DNA from: JAAYYY01 sp964602995
Lineage (GTDB): Bacteria > Chloroflexota > Anaerolineae > Promineifilales > Promineifilaceae
Direction of reading: 5' to 3'
Assembly: GCA_964602995.1 (NCBI GenBank)
Contig: CAZRTM010000031.1
Span: 1 to 36,575, forward strand
Length of the DNA: 36,575 nucleotides
Shown here: positions 32,882 through 36,575 of the stretch, in pieces
Layout of the letters: the number at the start of each line of letters is the position of its first letter
Position numbering within the stretch: position 1 is the stretch's first letter
Translations under genes and position numbers: made by a program
The notes under the pieces: generated by a model
Told to the model about the DNA's origin: nothing
Databases searched by the model: none
The model's input: only the letters and a program-made list of their open reading frames with translations

Positions 32882-34678
32882 ATGCTGAAGCAAGCAACGG
32901 CGCCGGTACAGGTGAAGCGGGAGTTCAGTGTACCGGATGAAGTCGTTTATGACCGGTCGGGGCCTAAGCGGTGGATCCTGTCGCACCTGAAACGCTATCC
33001 TCATTTTCTGATAAGTTTTCTGCTAGCGGCGACGCTGACGAATGTGGCATTCTCTGCGGTGCCACGGCTGACAGGGCTGGCTTTTGACGAAGTGCTCAGG
33101 CCGGATCCCAGTGCGCAGCGGCTGGCGACACTGGCTCTGACCATTCTGGGATTGGTCATCGTGCGCGGCTTCCTGGATATCACCAACTCCTGGTCCGTGG
33201 AAACGCTGGGCCAGCGCCTGGAGCGGGATGCGCGGGAAGAGTTGTACATCAGCCTGCTGGGAAAGAGCCAGACGTTCCATAATAGGCAGCGGGTGGGGGA
33301 CATCATGGCTCGTGCCACGAACGACGTGCGGCAGTTGAACCCCATGATGAACCCCGGGGTGGCGCTGATCATTGAGTCCATCATGGGCATTCTGGCGCCT
33401 ATAACGTTCATCGCTTTTATCGATCCTCAACTGCTAATAGCTCCGGTCCTGTTCGTCATTTCTTACATCTTTGCGCTGCGTCGCTATGTGCGACAACTGA
33501 ACCCGGTGGCAGGGGCGCAGCGGATGGAGTTTGGCAGGCTCAATGCTGGATTGCAGGAGACGATTTCCGGTATTGAGGTGGTGAAGTCGGCGGCACAGGA
33601 GGCGCAGGAGCGGCAGAAGTTTGTGGAGAATGCGCGGCAGGTGCGCGACCTGTATGTGCGCCAGGGTGAGATTGAGGCCCGTTACCTGCCACTGTTGCTG
33701 CTGGGTGTGGCTCTGACCGGCGCTTTTGCGCACGGGGTGTGGCTGGTTTCGCGCGGGCAGTTGACCATTGGGGAGCTGGTGGCCTATATGGGCCTGATGG
33801 GTGTGCTGCGCTTCCCGGCGTTTATCTCCATTTTTACCTTTTCGCTGGTGGAGATGGGGCTGGCGGGTGCGCGGCGTATTCTGGAGTTGATGGAGGAGGA
33901 AACGGAGCTGGATGAAAATAAGGATGGATACGCGGCGCCGGTGCGGGGCGAAATCGTCTTTGAGAACGTGACCTTCCGGCCGGGTGGCAATCCACAAGCG
34001 GCGCCCATTTTGCGTAACATCAGCTTCCGTGCCGAGCCGGGGGAGACAGTCGCCATTGTGGGCCAGACGGGTTCGGGCAAGACGACGTTGACCAAGCTGG
34101 TGAACCGCATTTATGACGTGGACGAAGGGCGTATTCTGATCGATGGCGTGGATGTGCGCGACTGGAATCTTGACTCCTTGCGTTCCCAAATTTCGACCAT
34201 TGAGCAGGACATTTTCCTTTTCTCGCGGCCGTTGGATGAGAACATTGGCTTTGGCATGGGCACAGAGGTGGACCGCGAAGCGATTGAGGCTGTGGCGCGA
34301 GCGGCTCAGGCCCATGACTTCATTAGCGGCTTTACAGATGGTTACCGCACGGTCATTGGCGAGCGCGGCGTGACGCTTTCGGGGGGGCAGCGGCAACGAA
34401 CGGCCATTGCTCGTGCGCTGCTGACCGACCCGCGCATTCTGATTCTTGACGACTCCACCAGCGCTATTGACAGCGCTACCGAGGACAAGATTCAGCAAGC
34501 TATCAGCCGCGTGTTGGAAGGGCGCACGACGCTGCTCATCACCCACCGCCTTTCCCAGATTCGCCGCGCCGACAAGATTCTGGTGCTGCACCAGGCGCAG
34601 ATTGTAGACCAGGGGACGCATGAGGAGTTGATGGAGCGGTGTGATTTATACCGGCGCATTTTTGCGAGGTATGAGTGA
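32882..34678 (+). CDS. ABC exporter half-transporter A (permease-ATPase, degenerate Walker B)
   Basis: About 598 residues. Two adjacent ATGs (32879, 32882) follow GGAGG; the second has better spacing. A further in-frame start at 32807 lacks a ribosome site. Six membrane helices (about 45-310) form an exporter-type permease, followed by a nucleotide-binding domain with Walker A GQTGSGKT (394-401), Q-loop STIEQD, signature LSGGQ (499-503), Walker B LILDD with Asp524 where the catalytic Glu usually stands, and H-loop ITHRLS. The Asp is characteristic of the degenerate-site subunit in heterodimeric exporters such as TM287/288, BmrCD and LmrCD. The partner gene follows 72 bp downstream. Cargo may be drugs, lipids or peptides and cannot be told here. 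Confidence 0.93.
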   Translation: MLKQATAPVQVKREFSVPDEVVYDRSGPKRWILSHLKRYPHFLISFLLAATLTNVAFSAVPRLTGLAFDEVLRPDPSAQRLATLALTILGLVIVRGFLDITNSWSVETLGQRLERDAREELYISLLGKSQTFHNRQRVGDIMARATNDVRQLNPMMNPGVALIIESIMGILAPITFIAFIDPQLLIAPVLFVISYIFALRRYVRQLNPVAGAQRMEFGRLNAGLQETISGIEVVKSAAQEAQERQKFVENARQVRDLYVRQGEIEARYLPLLLLGVALTGAFAHGVWLVSRGQLTIGELVAYMGLMGVLRFPAFISIFTFSLVEMGLAGARRILELMEEETELDENKDGYAAPVRGEIVFENVTFRPGGNPQAAPILRNISFRAEPGETVAIVGQTGSGKTTLTKLVNRIYDVDEGRILIDGVDVRDWNLDSLRSQISTIEQDIFLFSRPLDENIGFGMGTEVDREAIEAVARAAQAHDFISGFTDGYRTVIGERGVTLSGGQRQRTAIARALLTDPRILILDDSTSAIDSATEDKIQQAISRVLEGRTTLLITHRLSQIRRADKILVLHQAQIVDQGTHEELMERCDLYRRIFARYE

Positions 34679-34679
34679 G

Positions 34680-34728
34680 CGGTGGACAGTAATCGGTGGT
34701 CAGTGGACAGTAATTAGTGGGCGGTAGT
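34680..34728 (+). repeat. GTGGACAGTAAT repeats between the two exporter genes
   Basis: The 72-bp gap consists largely of GGTGGACAGTAATC, GGTGGTCAGTGGACAG and TAATTAGTGGG units. It shares the 13-mer GTCAGTGGACAGT with the minus strand near 29550. A strong AGGAGG site follows for the second gene. Confidence 0.6.
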
Positions 34729-34750
34729 TTGGCCAGGTTAGGAGGTTGGA

Positions 34751-36575
34751 ATGGGATTCATTCTAGAAGGGTTGGACGCTGAGGCTTACGACCGCGAGTA
34801 TGGGGATTGGGAGCTGTTGCGCCGCATTGTGCGCTATTTCAGGCTGCATGGCAAGAAGATGGGCCTGGTGGCGCTCATGATTGTGTTCAATTCGTTGATG
34901 AATGCCGCTTTTCCCTTTCTCATTGCGCAGGGTCTGGACCGGCTTGAAGGGGCGGCCAATCTCAGGGAAACGATCTGGCAGCAAACGGCGTGGCTGATTG
35001 TGCTCATCTTTCTCTCGGGCGTGCTGTCCTGGGTGTTTAACTATGTGCGGCGCAAGTACACGGCGGAGACGGTGGGGGACGTGGTGCTGGACCTGCGCAC
35101 GGATGCCTTTGATGCGGTGCTGGAACGGGATATGTCGTTCTATGACGAGTTCTCGTCGGGTAGAATTGTCAGCCGTGTGACGTCGGATACGCAGGACTTC
35201 TCTAATGTGGTGACCCTGACGCTGGACTTGATAAGCCAGGTGTTGATTGTCACCATCGTTATTGCGCTGCTGCTGTTTATCAACGTGCGACTGGCGCTGA
35301 TTGTGCTGGCGATGGCCCCGATTGTTGTAATCGTGGCGCTGGCCTTCCGGCGCATTGCACGGGAGACGAGCACGCAGGCGCGACGGGNNNNNNNNNNNNN
35401 NNNNNNNNNNNNNNNNNNNNNNNNNNNNNNNNNNNNNNNNNNNNNNNNNNNNNNNNNNNNNNNNNNNNNNNNNNNNNNNNNNNNNNNGTGGCGCTGGCCT
35501 TCCGGCGCATTGCACGGGAGACGAGCACGCAGGCGCGACGGGTACTGGCGGAGGTGAACGCCAACGTGCAGGAGTCGATTACGGGTATCGGCGTGGCCAA
35601 GGCTTTTCGGCAGGAGCGCCGTATTTACGACGAGTTTAAGCAGGTCAATGCCCAGACTTACCGGCACAGCCTGCGCCAGGGGCTGACGTTTAGCAGCATT
35701 TTCCCCATCCTGGGCGTCATCTCGGGCATCGGCACGGCTGTTGTCATCTACTTTGGCGGCATGAGTGTGATTAACAATGTGGTCTCTGGTGGTGACTTCT
35801 ACCTGTTCGTCGAGGGTCTGAACCTCTTTTGGTTCCCGCTGGTGAGTATCGCTTCCTTCTGGAGCCAGTTCCAGTTGGGGCTGGCGGCCAGCGAGCGGGT
35901 ATTTGCGTTAATCGATGCTGAACCGCGGGTGGTGCAGATTGATAACCGGCCCGCGCCGCGCCTGCGGGGGCGCATTGAGTTCCGTGATCTCGATTTTCAT
36001 TACACACCGAAGGAGCAGGTACTGGAGGGTTTCAACCTGACCATCGAGGCTGGTGAAACGCTGGCGCTGGTGGGCCACACGGGCGCGGGTAAATCGAGCC
36101 TGGGTAAGTTGGTGGCGCGCTTCTATGAGTTCCAGGGTGGACAGTTGCTGATTGACGGGCATGACATTCGCACTTTCAATCTGCATAGTTACCGCCGCCA
36201 ACTGGGCATTGTGCCGCAGACGCCTTTCCTTTTCACGGGGACGGTGGCCGATAACATCCGCTACGGCCATCCAGAGGCCAGCGACGAGGAGGTGGTTGCT
36301 GTGGCCGCGCGTGTGGGCGGAGGTGATTGGCTCGACGCGCTGCCACAGGGGTTGGAGACGCATGTGGGCGAAGAAGGTAAGGGCATCTCTATGGGCCAGC
36401 GGCAGTTGGTGGCGCTGGCGCGGGTGCTGCTGCAGGATCCGGCCATTCTCATTCTGGATGAGGCCACGGCCAGTGTGGACCCGCTGACCGAGGCGCAGAT
36501 TCAGGAAGGGCTGGACGTGGTGCTGGAGGACCGCACGGCGATTGTCATTGCGCACCGCCTGTCGACGATTAAGGC
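34751..36575 (+). CDS. ABC exporter half-transporter B (permease-ATPase, canonical Walker B), gap-interrupted and C-terminally cut by the window
   Basis: The ATG at 34751 follows TTAGGAGG. The frame appears to shift at the N gap, but removing the gap and one 55-bp overlap copy (155 bp) restores one open frame (TQARR-VLAEVNANVQES) to the window end, about 556 codons. Six membrane helices precede a nucleotide-binding domain with Walker A GHTGAGKS (390-397), signature ISMGQ (Ser495, with Met in place of the first Gly), Walker B LILDEAT with catalytic Glu519, and H-loop IAHRLS. The degenerate signature pairs with the Asp-containing Walker B of subunit A, and this subunit's Glu pairs with A's LSGGQ, as in one-active-site heterodimeric exporters. 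The last few tens of residues lie outside the window. Confidence 0.92.
35333..35542. other. Assembly gap 2 (100 N at 35388-35487) with 55-bp overlapping contig ends
   Basis: Bases 35333-35387 and 35488-35542 are identical over 55 positions and flank exactly 100 Ns, the same pattern as gap 1. Collapsing the overlap repairs the reading frame of the second exporter gene. Confidence 0.92.

Noticed and set aside
33434..34621. 395-codon minus-strand frame
   Set aside because: It is a shadow of the ABC exporter subunit A gene, which has all ABC motifs in the plus frame.
34751..35557. Short version of the second exporter gene ending just after the gap
   Set aside because: The stop arises only because 155 artificial bases (100 N plus a duplicated 55-mer) shift the frame.

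Overview
The window looks like part of a Chloroflexota genome (Anaerolineae/Caldilineae-like, most likely a metagenome-derived scaffold). This is inferred from a giant secreted DUF11/PKD/thrombospondin-type-3 protein, Thr/Pro-rich lipoprotein and anti-sigma linkers, a DUF5667 protein coupled to a sigma factor, and short GTGGACAGT / CAGTAATCAG / GAGATTGG repeats between genes. No rRNA, tRNA, CRISPR array, transposase or phage gene was seen. Two 100-N gaps are present; each is flanked by an exact 55-bp overlap, so the two genes they interrupt are probably intact.

Layout. Positions 1-13584 (minus) hold one open frame of 4,528 codons, a multi-domain extracellular protein that runs off the left edge. 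Then, also on minus, comes a phosphonate-type ABC importer, phnD-phnC-phnE, with the two permease units fused into one PhnE. The phnD leader is a compact series of hairpins whose G-U wobbles form only in the phnD-sense RNA. Divergent from it is a 1,346-residue membrane hybrid histidine kinase (7TM, PAS, three GAF, PAS, HisKA, HATPase, REC), followed by an alpha/beta-hydrolase lipoprotein and a convergent YitT-family membrane protein.

From 24.5 to 26.0 kb (minus) a MarR-type regulator with a C-terminal four-cysteine/CXXCH segment is followed by a stand-alone protoglobin. A perfect 23-bp palindrome overlaps the -10 box of the likely MarR promoter. This looks like an autoregulated haem/gas- or redox-responsive unit and is the best candidate for an undescribed system here. 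Divergent on plus are a CocE/NonD-type serine hydrolase and a monomeric sarcosine oxidase/N-methyltryptophan oxidase-like flavoprotein.

From 29.5 to 31.9 kb (minus) a sigma-70-family factor overlaps a DUF5667 membrane protein by four bases (ATGA), a probable sigma/anti-sigma pair. A small four-helix DUF2214-like membrane protein follows. From 32.9 kb to the right edge (plus) two half-transporters form a heterodimeric ABC exporter with one degenerate and one canonical ATP site; the second gene runs off the window. Most other long open frames, including several on the strand opposite the giant gene, are shadows.
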